Assembly: GCA_001632435.1 (NCBI GenBank)
Contig: KV423958.1
Span: 143,612-207,611, forward strand
From: Calocera cornea HHB12733
Taxonomy: Eukaryota > Basidiomycota > Dacrymycetes > Dacrymycetales > Dacrymycetaceae
DNA: 64,000 bases
Direction: 5' to 3'
Shown here: positions 46,001 to 58,696 of the stretch, one piece after another
Position numbering within the stretch: the stretch's first letter is position 1
Layout: the number at the start of each line of letters is the position of its first letter
Translations under genes and position numbers: made by a program
The notes under the pieces: model-generated
What the model was told of the DNA's origin: nothing
Database searches by the model: none
Seen by the model: only the letters and a program-made list of their open reading frames with translations

Positions 46001-48903
46001 ATGCGCCTTTCATCCGTCCTTCCACTCTCGCTTTTGTCACTACTATGTGTGGGCCCTGTGCTCGCCGATCAAGCCCCATTGCTGGAAGCGTCCTTCCAGA
46101 ATGGCTCGACCCAGCAAGCACCGATGACGCTCATCGATATCGTATCGCAGTCCCCCAATCATCAGTTGCTTATGCGCCTACTTCAGCGCACAAAGCTCGT
46201 CCCTACGATGAACATGCTCAACAACAGCGTGTTCTTCGCCCCTGATGACAACGCAATAACGAAGCAGATCGAGGGCACTCCATCTTCGCTATGGAATGAG
46301 GCGCTTTGGGCAGCAGATGAAGGCAGCGGAGGTGGCCGGGACAATATCCAGTACGAACTGCGTCAACACCTTCTGTACCACCTGGTGCCGTTACCGAACT
46401 TTAATGCAACGGAGCGACCCCGACCTCCTCTGACATTCCCTTCCGTCCGCCCCGAGTCGCACTCTACGCTGTACTATCCCGGCAAGCCCATCCAGGGACC
46501 ATCACCTGCACCACCGCCTGGATCTCCATGGATGCCGCTACCTGGCGGAGTTCTTGCGAAGATGCCGCAGCGGTTGCGTGTGATTGAGAAAGATGGCGTG
46601 AAGCTAGCCGCCGTGGACTGGAAGGGGGAGGGAGGAATTCCCCTGACTTCGCTCCCAGAGGCGATAAATGGGGAAGTGTGGAGTGTGGATACGGTCATAC
46701 CGCTTCCGCCCACCCTAGGTGAGAGTCCCCTTCCTCATGTTAGCCATGCAGAACACTGACTTGTGTTAGGTGCGATCGCATCGTCCCATCCCTCGCTCGA
46801 CTATTTCAGCTCCAATGTACCCCAATCACTTATACAATCACTCAGTGATACCGAGAACACGACACTCTTCCTTCCCACATCATCCGCCTTCTCAGCTCTG
46901 ACCGAACTCGAGCGGGGCTGGTTGCAGTCCGGCGTGGCAGAAGACGACTGGGCGCTTATTGTGGATGCACATAGGGCGCAAAATCTTGGTAAAGGCGTTA
47001 TGTGGGTGGATCGTTTGAAAGATGGTGAGACGGTGTCTGGAAAGGGTGCCGATGGAAGTGACATTACCGTGACGAGAGAGGGGGATGCGGTGAAAGTGAA
47101 CGAAATACTGTTGGAGGATCGCGACAACTACGCTTATAATGGTACGTCTCCAAACTACAACTATTGTATGAGTAGATGCTCATGCACTTTGCTACAGGCG
47201 TCCTCCATACCGTTCCAACCCTCCTTTTGCCAACGGAACGCCTCGTGCTTACGCCGGAGAAGACGCTCGTCGCCCTGAATGCAACAGCATTCGTCCGGAT
47301 GTTGCACAATGCCAACCTTACGCACTATATCAATGGTTCCGGTGCCTCCGACGGGCAGAATTACACTATTCTGGCCATGCGAGACGACGACCTCGCCCGG
47401 CACGATAGTGACCCACCAGAGGACGATGACCCTGACACACCGGGAAACCACAATCGAACTCTTGCGAAGCGGGCCGCATACCACGTGCTGAGTGGAAAGC
47501 TTTACAGTGACACGCTGAAGGATGGTATGCTGGTGCAGACCGAGTTGAGAGAAGAGGGCTTGGGCTATAACAAGCAGATGTTGAAAGTCGGCGTAGCCAA
47601 CGGCGGGTTGACCTGGGGTGACGCTAGAGCACTCGGGACACCTCTCGACACGTCGAATGTGCTCATCTACTTCATCTCGCATCTACTCGAACCGCCGCCA
47701 TCTTCGTTGTCGCTTGCGATCTCACGCCCACACCTTTCAACGTTCACAACTTCACTCTACTCGACCAAATCTGACACAATCCTCGCTCGCACCGCTTCAA
47801 CAACTCTTCTCGCACCCCTCAATGCCGCATGGGAACACGCTGGTCTCGTCGGCGACTGGCTTCTGAGCGGGACCAAGGCTGCGCGTGATGACTTGATGAA
47901 GGTCGTCCGCGGGCACATCCTTGCTGATGTCTTATACACCACCGACATCAAGTCTGAGAAGCCTCATCAGACTGTCGAAGGCGGCATGGTTGGTGTGGGC
48001 AGGATTGGAACAGGGGACAAGATCGGTGTTCGAGTTCCGGATTCCAATGGGGAAGAGGGGCGGATGGAGCTACGAGAAGGCGAGCAAGACATTGGACGAG
48101 ACGGCCTGAGCCGGACCGGTGTCGTTCACGAAATTGACGTCGTGCTTATGCCTCGGAGCGTGGATGTCACGCTGGGGAAGATGGCAAAGGGAGCGAGGGC
48201 AGAGGTGATGATTCGCCTGATGGTCAAGGCCGGATTCGAGTGGGTCTTGGACGGCAAAGCTCCGCCTCTTGACAACTCTTCAATGCCTTTCCCGTTCCCT
48301 CTTCCGCCCTGGGACGCCGACGACGATGACGAAGATGATGGGCCTCTGGTACCTCCCGACGTTCCCTACACTCTGTTGCTACCGACGGACTCGGCGTTCT
48401 CGTCGTACAACCTCAGTGTGCTCCAGTCATCTCGGCGTACCCTGACGCGGTTAGTCCAACAGCACCTCATTCCCATCATCAGCCCGCCACCACCTGTACT
48501 TGGCGGCCCTCCTATTGTACTCACGGACGACGCTCAATACCGCACGCTCCTTTCATCCTCTTTCAAGTTCGGGTCCGTCACATTTGAGGCCTCTGGCAAG
48601 ACCCCGTCCAGCCGGCGTCAGCAGCCGACCGAGCAGTCTGGTTGGCTTGTGCGAACAAGATCGAATAAACCCGCGCGGGTCTTGCGATGGGGCCGTGCAT
48701 CTGGTACCGGCGGGGGGGTCTTGCTTATCGACCGCGTACTTGACCCATACGAGCTCACATGGTGGGAGCGGATGGGACCACAAGTCGTCTTCGGAGTTGT
48801 TGCAGGTATATTGATCCTGGTCTTCTGGGGTAGTGTAACATATTGGTGGCGAAGGAGCGGGAAGTCAACGGGGTATGAAGTGCTGGAAGGCGAGGAAGAC
48901 TAA
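46001..48903 (+). CDS. Fasciclin (FAS1) domain membrane protein
   Basis: Cell-surface adhesion-type protein of about 920 residues in four exons. A signal peptide (MRLSSVLPLSLLSLLCVGPV) precedes several FAS1 modules. The first has TLIDIVSQSPNHQLLMRLLQ and NSVFFAPDDNA. The second has LFLPTSSAFSALTELERGW. A third has HLSTFTTSLYSTKSD and LLAPLNAAWEH. The fourth has LMVKAGFEWVLDGKAP and YTLLLPTDSAFSSYNLS followed by a late LIDRVL motif. Near the C-terminus one membrane helix (VVFGVVAGILILVFWGSVTY) is followed by a short cytoplasmic tail ending LEGEED. Introns lie at about 46720-46770 and 47142-47197. Many N-glycosylation sites (NNS, NTT, NLT, NGS). It resembles the fungal FAS1 proteins found at vacuole or cell surface; a precise role is not evident. 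Confidence 0.85.
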
Positions 48904-49190
48904 TTGTTGAAGTTGTATCCAATAGACACCAATATGGTTACGACTAATGGAATGTGCTCAATGTTGGCACAATGTAGCATATTTTGCTTTGGCCACACAC
49001 TTTGATGCCAAGAGATATGGCATCGGGCCTTCGTATCCCCCGGTGCGGCGTGGCGTTTTCCCCGCATGCTTCTTGCCGGCGCATCTGCCGCTGCCAACGG
49101 AAAATGTAAAAGCGCGCGGATGACACCTCCCTCCATTGCCCCTCTGTCCGCTACGCAGCGCACAACGACTTGTTATCTATCCCACTCAAG

Positions 49191-49556
49191 ATGTGGGATC
49201 GTCTAGTTGTCGCCCTGTGTCTGGGCTTGATGGCGGTCATGGCGTCGCTCACTGGACCTATCCGGCCAAGACAGTCCTCCAACTGCCGCTACTCTTGTCC
49301 ACCCACCGATGTGAACGGCGATCCTCTTGTCTACCCTTCTTATACTGGTGGAAGCTTGGGATGCTTATACAACGATCATATAGATGGATACATCTGTGGG
49401 TATAGCTATGTTGTACGCCTTTCGTTTGTAGTCTCTTGTTCTGGAGTTCACCCTTGCCTGCGGCAGAATGGAGGAAACATTGGAGCAGACAGCCATTGCC
49501 AGCCACAGGCTCCTTATACCTGCACAAGAAAGGGCCGAGGCTGGTTGAGCGAGTAG
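49191..49556 (+). CDS. Small secreted cysteine-rich protein
   Basis: Short protein with a signal peptide (MWDRLVVALCLGLMAVMASL) and a mature part with paired cysteines: NCRYSCPPTDVNGDPLVYPS, GCLYNDHIDGYICGYSYV, SHCQPQAPYTCTRKGRGW. A 54-nt intron (GTACGC...GGCAG, 49413-49466) is inferred from consensus ends. Spliced length is about 103 residues. The intron is a multiple of three and has no stop codon, so retention would still give a full protein with 18 extra residues including two Cys. The upstream 90 bp contains an AT-rich TATA-like stretch near 49108. It could be an effector-like or cell-wall protein. I do not recognise a family. Confidence 0.6.
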   Translation: MWDRLVVALCLGLMAVMASLTGPIRPRQSSNCRYSCPPTDVNGDPLVYPSYTGGSLGCLYNDHIDGYICGYSYVVRLSFVVSCSGVHPCLRQNGGNIGADSHCQPQAPYTCTRKGRGWLSE

Positions 49557-49733
49557 ATTCAATTCACCTATCAGTGGGTGGTCTTTCAACTCATTGTTGA
49601 CGGTGGAACTGAGACACAAGTGCCCAGAGCTGCACAAGGCGTGGTAGCTTCATGCACCGAGGCCTTCCGATATATCAGCACATTATCGACTTTGTCGCCC
49701 CATTATAAGCGATACTGTCCATCCCCTCCTCCC

Positions 49734-51436
49734 CTAAAGTTCATCTACAACTCTCCTTCCCTCCTGACCTGCTTCGGCAGCAGGAGGAATCACTTGCGGA
49801 AACCTAAAAACGCCGTTCGGATCCCATTTCGCCTTGACCGTCGTAAGCCGCTCGTAGATCTCTTTTCCATAGTACATCATCTTCCAGTCCTGTTCCTTCA
49901 GAAGTGGATCCACGTAGTTCGCGTACGAGCCGAACGATGGCGCTTCTGGTCCGCTCTTCAACGCCTCTGCCATACCGTCTACAAACGCATATCCGTCTTG
50001 GGGGAACGGTGGTCGCAGGTTGCCAGAGCTCGCGTACATCTGGAATCCGAGGAGACGATCGCGATGCGTGAAGGATGTGTCAAGTTTGGGTACGGCATTG
50101 ATTGCAGAGCCTACACCGCCGTAGGTATCGACCTCGACGAACCATGACAGGTGTCCATGCCTCGGTCCCTCCGTATATAGATAGTTCATGAAGTTTTCCA
50201 TAGTGCTGAGTGACAGCGGCGTGCTCTCCGCAGTCATGAGCGACTTTGCGTAGAAGCAGTCGCTAACTCGCGGAGGTGTGCCAGCTTGAGAAACAAGGTA
50301 TGCTTCCCAGCCCATTTCTTGCGCGAACTCGTGTGTCCCAGAGTGCTGGTCGCTCGTCTTCTCGCACTCTCTCACGAGAGGCAGAAAAGCATCTTCGAAA
50401 TCTTTTTTGGGACCGGTGTAGGAGCCAAACAGCTCGTATGTCAGATCGGGTATGATGGAAAATTGCATCCCCAGGGCGGGAGGAGCCGACGTCGCCGAAA
50501 ACGCTTGGAACGCATAGAAGCATTGAGCAGCTGATGAGGCGTTGCCAGCGAAGACATAAGAATACGGAGTCGTCACAGGTGGTTCTGCTCGTTGTATGAG
50601 CGCTTGTCCACAGGCTGTTGACAAACGTAGTAGTAGAACATACCTGGTAGAGTGACAAAGGTATAAGAAGTCGCGATTCCAAATGATGACACTGAACCCC
50701 GGATTGCCTAAAGGACGAGTTAGCAAGATCGTCGAAGTCAGTGAAGCAGCGCCGTACCCAGAAGAGGTCCGGATTCTCCTTTAAGCTTGCATTCACGACC
50801 CTCCCATCAGCGAGGACCATCTCTGCCCCGATCATTCGATCCAGTAACAGACCCCACTCCCTCGACGCAAATCCAAAACCGCCAAACGCTGCATGCCCGC
50901 CAACTAAGGAGATGTCGTTAGGTGGTTCCCGGAGTCGGGAGACTTCACTCACGCCCAACAGGAGGACACGTCCCATGAGGCAAAGCCCTCCCTACGCTCT
51001 TGAGCGCGCTGGCGACATCACCAAGCCGGTTGCCCGTCTGGACATGCATGATCTCCCCTTCCTTCTCAAACACCGCCCCGTTCAACCCGCTCAAATCGAC
51101 TACTAAGCTCCCATCCTGCCCTCCTAGCGAGTACCCAGCATAGCTGTGCCCGCCCGACCTTGCAACCACAGGCGTTCCGCAGTTGGCCGCGCAGAGTACC
51201 GCAGCAGACACTTCGGCGGGTGTCGCGGGATAGACAATCGCGGCCGGGGCGATCTTTAGTCGGCGGTTGTATGCACGCGAGGCGAGCGCATAGTCGGGGG
51301 TGTCGGGCAGTACGACCCGGTACGGGAGGTCGAGGAGGCAGGCGTCCAGCGCGCAGTTGCCTAGAGGTGTCTGAGAGCCTAGCACAACGGAGGTGTATAC
51401 GAGCAATGCAAGTGCGGAAGATAGGAGATGGTACAT
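49734..51436 (-). CDS. Berberine-bridge-type FAD oxidase, copy 1
   Basis: Secreted flavin oxidoreductase of the BBE / glucooligosaccharide oxidase family. The start at 51436 gives a signal peptide (MYHLLSSALALLVYTSVVLG); an apparent start at 51448 is TTG. The FAD domain has PVVARSGGHSYAGYSLGGQD, with the His that usually bonds the flavin, then ALPHGTCPPVG with the Cys that forms the second bond, so bicovalent FAD is likely. GGHAAFGGFGFASREWGLLL follows, and AIRGSVSSFGIATSYTFV begins the substrate domain. The BBE C-terminal motif is MMYYGKEIYERLTTVKAKWD followed by PNGVFRFPQ. It ends GRRVVDEL. About 490 residues with about four short introns. A tandem paralogue lies at 51729-53420. Substrates in this family range from oligosaccharides to alkaloids; none can be assigned. 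Confidence 0.9.
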
Positions 51437-51487
51437 GGCAAGAGCCAAGTTATTGATGCTGCCTACATGGTGGAGGACGGTGATCCG

Positions 51488-51494
51488 TTATATA
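51488..51494 (-). promoter_or_regulatory. TATA box of flavin oxidase copy 1
   Basis: TATATAA on the minus strand, about 52 nt upstream of the ATG at 51436. Confidence 0.55.
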
Positions 51495-51728
51495 CACTTC
51501 CGGCCGGATAGGGATCGCGAAGACTGTCACCATGCGTCCGGGCCTCTCGTGCTGATGTCATTCCGAGGAATGCCAGATAACGGCAGCACGTTGCAATCTC
51601 TTCGCCCAGCATTGTCAATGAAAGAGCACTTGAATCCTCCATATAGAGCAGGAATGACAATGCGACCGAAATAGTAGAGTGAGCTTCTGAAGGAGTACAC
51701 CTGCATTCTGCGGAGTTTCATGATACTT

Positions 51729-53420
51729 TCACAACTCATCTACCACTCTTCGCCCCCCATTCTCCAACTCCCTAGTACTAGATATCATCTGTGGATATGC
51801 GAAGACACCCTCTGGATCCCACTTCCTCTTTAGGTCCGCCAGTTGCTCATAGATCTCGTCTCCATAATACATCATCCGCCATTCATCCTGCTTCAATAGG
51901 GGGTCCACGTAGCTGCCATATGAGCCGAAAGTCGGGCTCTCAGGTCCACTCCGGAGCGCATTCGCCATCCCGTTTATGAATGCATAACCCTCCTCTGGGT
52001 ATGGCGGGCGTTGGTCGCGAGAGCTTGCCTTCATGTGGAAGCCGAGCAAGCGGTCGCGATGTTTGAACGCGGTGTCGAGCTTGGGCACAGCGTTGATCGC
52101 CGAGCCTGCACCGCCGTACAAGTCCACTTCGACGAACCAGGACAGACGATGTTTGGGGCCTTCGGTGTACAAGTACGTCATGAATGTCTCTATCGTGCCG
52201 GGAGAAAGAGGTCTATCTTCGGCTGTCATGAGCGACTTGGCGTAGAAGCAATCGGCGACTCGAGGAGGTGTACCGGCTTGCGACACGAGGTACGCTTCCC
52301 AGCCCATCTCCTGGGCAAATGCGTGCGTGCCGGAATCTTGATCGCTCGTCTTCTCGCATTCCTGCACGAGTGGGAGGAAGATAACGTCGAAGTCCTTCTT
52401 CGGGCCGGTGTAGGAGCCAAAGAGCTCGTATGTCAGATCGGGGATCACCGAGAACTGCATGCCCAGCGGTGGAGGGGCTGAGGTTGCCGCAAACTCTTGG
52501 AAGGCATACAAGCATGGGGCGGCTGAAGAAGCGTTGCCGGCGAAGACATATGAGTAGGCCGTCGTAACGGGCGGCTCTAGCCTACTAGTCAGCGCATGAT
52601 AGGCTTGAGCAGATTCTGGACCTCACCTGGGAGCGTGACAAACGTGTATGACGTTGCGATGCCAAACGAAGCGACAGAGCCACGGACTGCCTAATTCATA
52701 TTCAACTCTCCTGTAAGGTATAGGCAAAGGGATGGACACACCCAGAACAGGTCTGCGTTTTCATCCAAGCTTGCATTCATAACCCTCCCGTCGGAGAGCA
52801 CGACCTCCGCCCCAATCATCCGATCAAGCAGCAGCCCCCATTCTCGCGATGCAAATCCAAAGCCACCAAAGGCAGCATGGCCACCGACTTAAACGATCGA
52901 TCAGTTCAGCCCAACTTCTTGGTAGGATGAGCTCACCTCCCACAGAGGGACATGTTCCATGCGGTAGTGCCTTGCCAACACCCTTCAGCGCCCTCGCAAG
53001 GTCTGCCAGCCGGTTACCAGTCTGGACATGAACAACCTCCCCTTCTTTCTCAAACTTCACCTCGTCCAGCCTACTCAGATCGACCACCAAGCTCCCATCT
53101 TCACCCCCCAGCGAATACCCAGCGGCGCTGTGCCCTCCAGACCGAGCGACGACTGGCACACCGGCGCGCGTACCGCACAGGATAGCGGCGCTGACATGTG
53201 AGGCTGAGTTCGGGTAGACGACCGCTGCGGGACGAATGGTCAACCGCCGATTGTATGCACGAGATGCGCGGTCGTAGTCCGGTGAGCTAGGGAGGACGAC
53301 GCGGAAGGGGAGGGTGGATAGGCACGCCTCGAGCACCGAGCTGCGCAACGGCGTCTGCGAACCTAGGGCATTGAAGCTGGTGGCGAGGAGAGCTAGGATG
53401 AGGTGAACAAGGCGAGGCAT
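51729..53420 (-). CDS. Berberine-bridge-type FAD oxidase, copy 2
   Basis: Tandem paralogue of the previous gene with the same domain order. The signal peptide is MPRLVHLILALLATSFNALG, then LEACLSTLPFRVVLPSSPDY. FAD-binding residues: VVARSGGHSAAGYSLGGEDG (flavin His kept; the following Tyr of copy 1 is Ala here) and ALPHGTCPSVGG (flavin Cys kept). VRGSVASFGIATSYTFVT and the C-terminal MMYYGDEIYEQLADLKRKWD close the protein, which ends GGRRVVDEL at a TGA (51729-51731). Intron positions match copy 1, for example after GTCPSVGG and after NADLFW. About 490 residues. Both copies look intact. The gap between them is only ~290 bp. Confidence 0.9.
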
Positions 53421-53715
53421 GACAAGTGCCTCGCTATCGAAGCCGACTTCATGTGTGGAGGATGCAGGACGTTTAAGTATGCTGCTTCACAAGGTCACCG
53501 CGCGCAAAGAGAAGCGCCCCTCCATCACAATGGTCATATCCCGAGGCATTCACGATAACAGCGCGCCCAATTTGGATATAAATGTATTTTATTAGTATCA
53601 GGCGAGCAATTTTGAGCTGTAACCAGCCGGGTATCCTGCATCAAGCCTTTTACAGTGCGAGTCAGACTAGTGTACATCTCTGATAGTCCATGCAGAGTCC
53701 AGTTCGCGGAGCGCC

Positions 53716-55286
<1,571 letters not shown>

Positions 55287-55942
55287 TTTTGGTGGGGAGG
55301 TAGGGGGCTCGCCTCCTCGGGGTTGATGCTGGCACACAAGGGGCGGCTTATTATAGATGAGAAAAGGGGAAGCTGACTGGATCGTCCCAGATATGGTCGT
55401 AAGTAGTCGTCGGCGTCGTCGTCGCTGTCAATAGAAGGTCGTCTCAACCCGACTGACCGGGGTGAACTGACTCGGCCCGTCTGTGTATGGGCGTTTCAGG
55501 CGGGGAAGTCGACCGGGTGGGCCGGGTGGCTCTTTTACTACCGACGAGGAGCACGAGCGGATAATATTACGCGATGTGGACCCTGGGCACCGCCACAAGG
55601 GTTCGAGAGCTTTCGGGAATCACGTGCGAGTGGGGGTCGGCCACTCACAGCCTGCTGTTGTTCGTGACTCGAGACAATATTCATGAGTTTACGGAAAGGT
55701 AGCATGAGAGATGACACGGACGAGCGGCGGTGGTCGGAGATGACCTCCGTGTTACCTTCCTATGGTTATCAAGCTGAGGAAGCGCTTGCGCATGGAGCAA
55801 CGGGCCGAGTCACAACACATATCCCTTGTTCTGGTAATGCACTGTGTTGCATTCCACCGTAGATGGATTCATTGTTTCGTGGATTCTATAGATACTTCAT
55901 TGCACTTACAAGAATCAGTGATGATGATCTGCCGCCATCCAT
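55287..55942. other. Intergenic
   Basis: About 650 bp holding the MET2 promoter and the 3' flank of the first S9 peptidase. No gene is recognised. Confidence 0.45.
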
Positions 55943-58115
55943 CTACTTTAGATAAGCATCCATATGCTCGATCAACCTGTGCAACGCGTCCTCAACATGC
56001 TTCTGCTCCGAAATCCTGTGGGACCCACGCCCTTCAGCCGCCGTTATTTGTCCAATATTTAGGTGACTCACATGTGTCCTTCCCTAGGGTATATGACCAG
56101 CTTGTGATTCTTCGGATACCCGCTTGCTCTGCGCAGTCCGCGGTAAAACTCGATCCCCTGCGCCGTGGGGACGCGCTTGTCCTCCTCCCCATGCAGGATC
56201 AGCACGGGTGTCTTGACGCCTTTCACGTGCGAGATAGGAGAGCAATTTATATCCACTCTACGCTCGGACCACGGCGCGGAACCGACAATTGCCAACTGTC
56301 ACAAAGTGAGCTTCGGAAGCGCGACAAGCATGGCCCGACCCACTGGTTGATCTAACGCATCGCTCGATGCTACCTGTGCACCCCAGTCACAGATTCCACA
56401 CCCCACCATGGCCGCCTTGAAGACATCCTTAGTCTGGGTCACCCCACATGCCGTCAAGTATCCGCCCATGCTCCAACCAGCTATGCCAAGCCGGTCTTTG
56501 TCGGCCCAGCCCTGCTGGACCGCGTACTGCAACAGTGCCCAGCAGTCTGGCCAGTCTGTTGTCCCCAGGCTGCCTTGTAAGGCGTTTGCAAAAGCATGTC
56601 CTCTCCCCGCACCTAGCGAGAGAGACATTTGTGAGCGCAGGTATGAAAACGGAGACGACACGACCCACCACCGCGATACTGGGGATACAGCACCAAATAT
56701 CCAGCAAAGGCAAGCGCCTCTCCTCCATACACGCTAAGTTCGAGGCTCGGCGGGTTCCTCCAGTACGGTCCTCCATGTGGGAACAAGACCGTCGGCATCG
56801 CCTTCCTCTCCTTATCTCTGGGCCAGGTCAACACCCCCTCCAACTGAATCCCATCATCAGCTTCATATCTGATGACTTCAGTCACGAGTGCGGGTACATC
56901 AGCCATCCAGTTGTGGTGCGTCGAAAGCTTGTCAGTAAGCTTGAGCGTGGCTCCGGCCTCCAGCTTGGATGCGGAGATCGTGCCAGCCCACAGCTCAGGT
57001 GGTTCGAATCTGAATCCGGATCTGACGACCATGGCAAGTACATAGTCGCCATTTCCGTTGACTCGGACATCGTACTCGTTGGAGGTTGCCTCGTCGTTTG
57101 GCATCCAAAGCGTCTTCTTGTCTCCAGAGGACTGGATTAAGTCGATTCGAGTGTTCACGCCAAACATGACGGCAGGAGCGATTGTCTTCCCGTCATGAAC
57201 GTCCACGATCCTGAAGATGTCCTCCACATCGCCGTAGTATCTCTTCCCAGTATCTTCCTTGCTGGTTCGCAAGGAATCGGGCCGAGTAGAGCGGAAGTAG
57301 AGTGTAGAGGACGAGATTATCTCTTCCGGTAGATATCCTTGGATCAGCGCAACCTCGTCCATGGATGGCCAACGAAGGACTGGCGAGCACAACAACGGGA
57401 GGGTGTACACCTCTTCCACTTGATTTTCCGCTCGGAATGCGGACAGGCGTAGCATCGCGACCGGAGATGCGTCAAAGCTTGAATCCATCTTCGAGAGAAC
57501 CATCAACTCTTTCGAATCGGGGCTCCATGCCACGGTGACGACATGCCAGCCGTCTTTCGCACCCAACGTCAGCCGGCGAGGCTGTCGGGTTGCGATACCC
57601 AGGAGCCAAAGCTGAGCGTTCTGTCTCTCGTCGTTGTCATCGAAGACAATAGCATCATCCTTCTCGGCCTCCTTCCTCTTCTCCTCATCCGTCGCATCTC
57701 TCTCAGTGGTGTAGGCAATGTGTTGTCCATCGGGGCTCAGCCAAAACGAGCCTATGGGCGACTTGCTCTCCGTACTCGAGATCGCATACACCTCGCCGCC
57801 TTCCTTCAGCGGGATTGCCCATATTGCCGCCGGTCCAGGTTTGCCGTCTTGCTTATGCCGATTGCTGAGGAAGTAGACTTTGCTCTCGTCTGCTGACCAT
57901 GTGGCGCACGAATCGTCATGCTCGCCAGAGGTCAATTGACGTGACTTGGACCCAGGGGCCACCAACGAGATCCAGAGAGATGATGTGCTGGGTGCACCGG
58001 ATGGGTTGTACTTGCGGGACAGGCGGTATATCACCTGTGCAGCTGAGGGCGATAGCGCGACCTGGTCGATTGACGAGACGTTCGAGACATTGGAGATGGC
58101 TTTGTCGATCGACAT
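55943..58115 (-). CDS. S9 prolyl-oligopeptidase family serine peptidase, copy a
   Basis: Acylaminoacyl-peptidase / dipeptidyl-peptidase-type enzyme (S9C group), expected in the cytosol because no signal peptide is visible. The start at 58115 gives MSIDKAISNVSNVSSIDQVA. The N-terminal beta-propeller is marked by VAWSPDSKELMVLSK and FWLSPDGQHIAYTTERDA. The hydrolase domain begins about LEGVLTWPRDKERKAMPTVL, then FPHGGPYWRNPPSLEL. The catalytic triad is Ser in GIAGWSMGGYLTA, Asp in LHGEEDKRVPTAQG and His in YPREGH. The final short exon reads SEQKHVEDALHRLIEHMDAY and ends at a TAG (55943-55945). About 665 residues, normal for the family. This is the only intact member of three tandem paralogues. 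Confidence 0.88.
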
Positions 58116-58696
58116 GCTGGATTGCTCTGAGTTGGACGGAGCGACGAGCAGCTGATCGTCTGTGCGTCGGAGCGCATCCAGCGTCGATGAGGGCTGCGGA
58201 GATCCAGAGAGTCATCGTGGAGTCATTTCAGGTGCTGCGTGAGCCGCATGGCGGTTCGGCATCCAACAGGAGGTGTCGGCCGAGAGACGATGCACCGATG
58301 CTGATACGAGCCGGTTACCCAATATGGAAGACCCTTTGTACCGCCTCTAATGAAAACCCCACTGGATCACGTGCTACGCTTCTTCACAATGTGTGTTCTT
58401 CATCATTCGCGGTCAGCTTCGTATCAGAGAAGGTATCATATACGTAGCAGCTGACAATGAGCGACGTGAGCGTACACTGTCCTTCGGCGCTCATGACGTG
58501 CTGCTCAACGCCGGCTTTCTTCTCTGGCTCGAGTACTTACTGTAACTAGTGACTTCCCACGTTTGGGAACCGCACGGTACATACACATCGGCGCGGCTCA
58601 CATACTCTTCCATGGGCCATGCGCAGTGCAAAACATCCATTATTTCAGATGCGAAGTAAAGAAAAGATAGGGAGAGCATATTCTCTTCTCCTTCAG
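58116..58696. other. Intergenic between S9 copies a and b
   Basis: About 580 bp, with the promoter of copy a and the 3' flank of copy b. Nothing else is seen. Confidence 0.4.
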
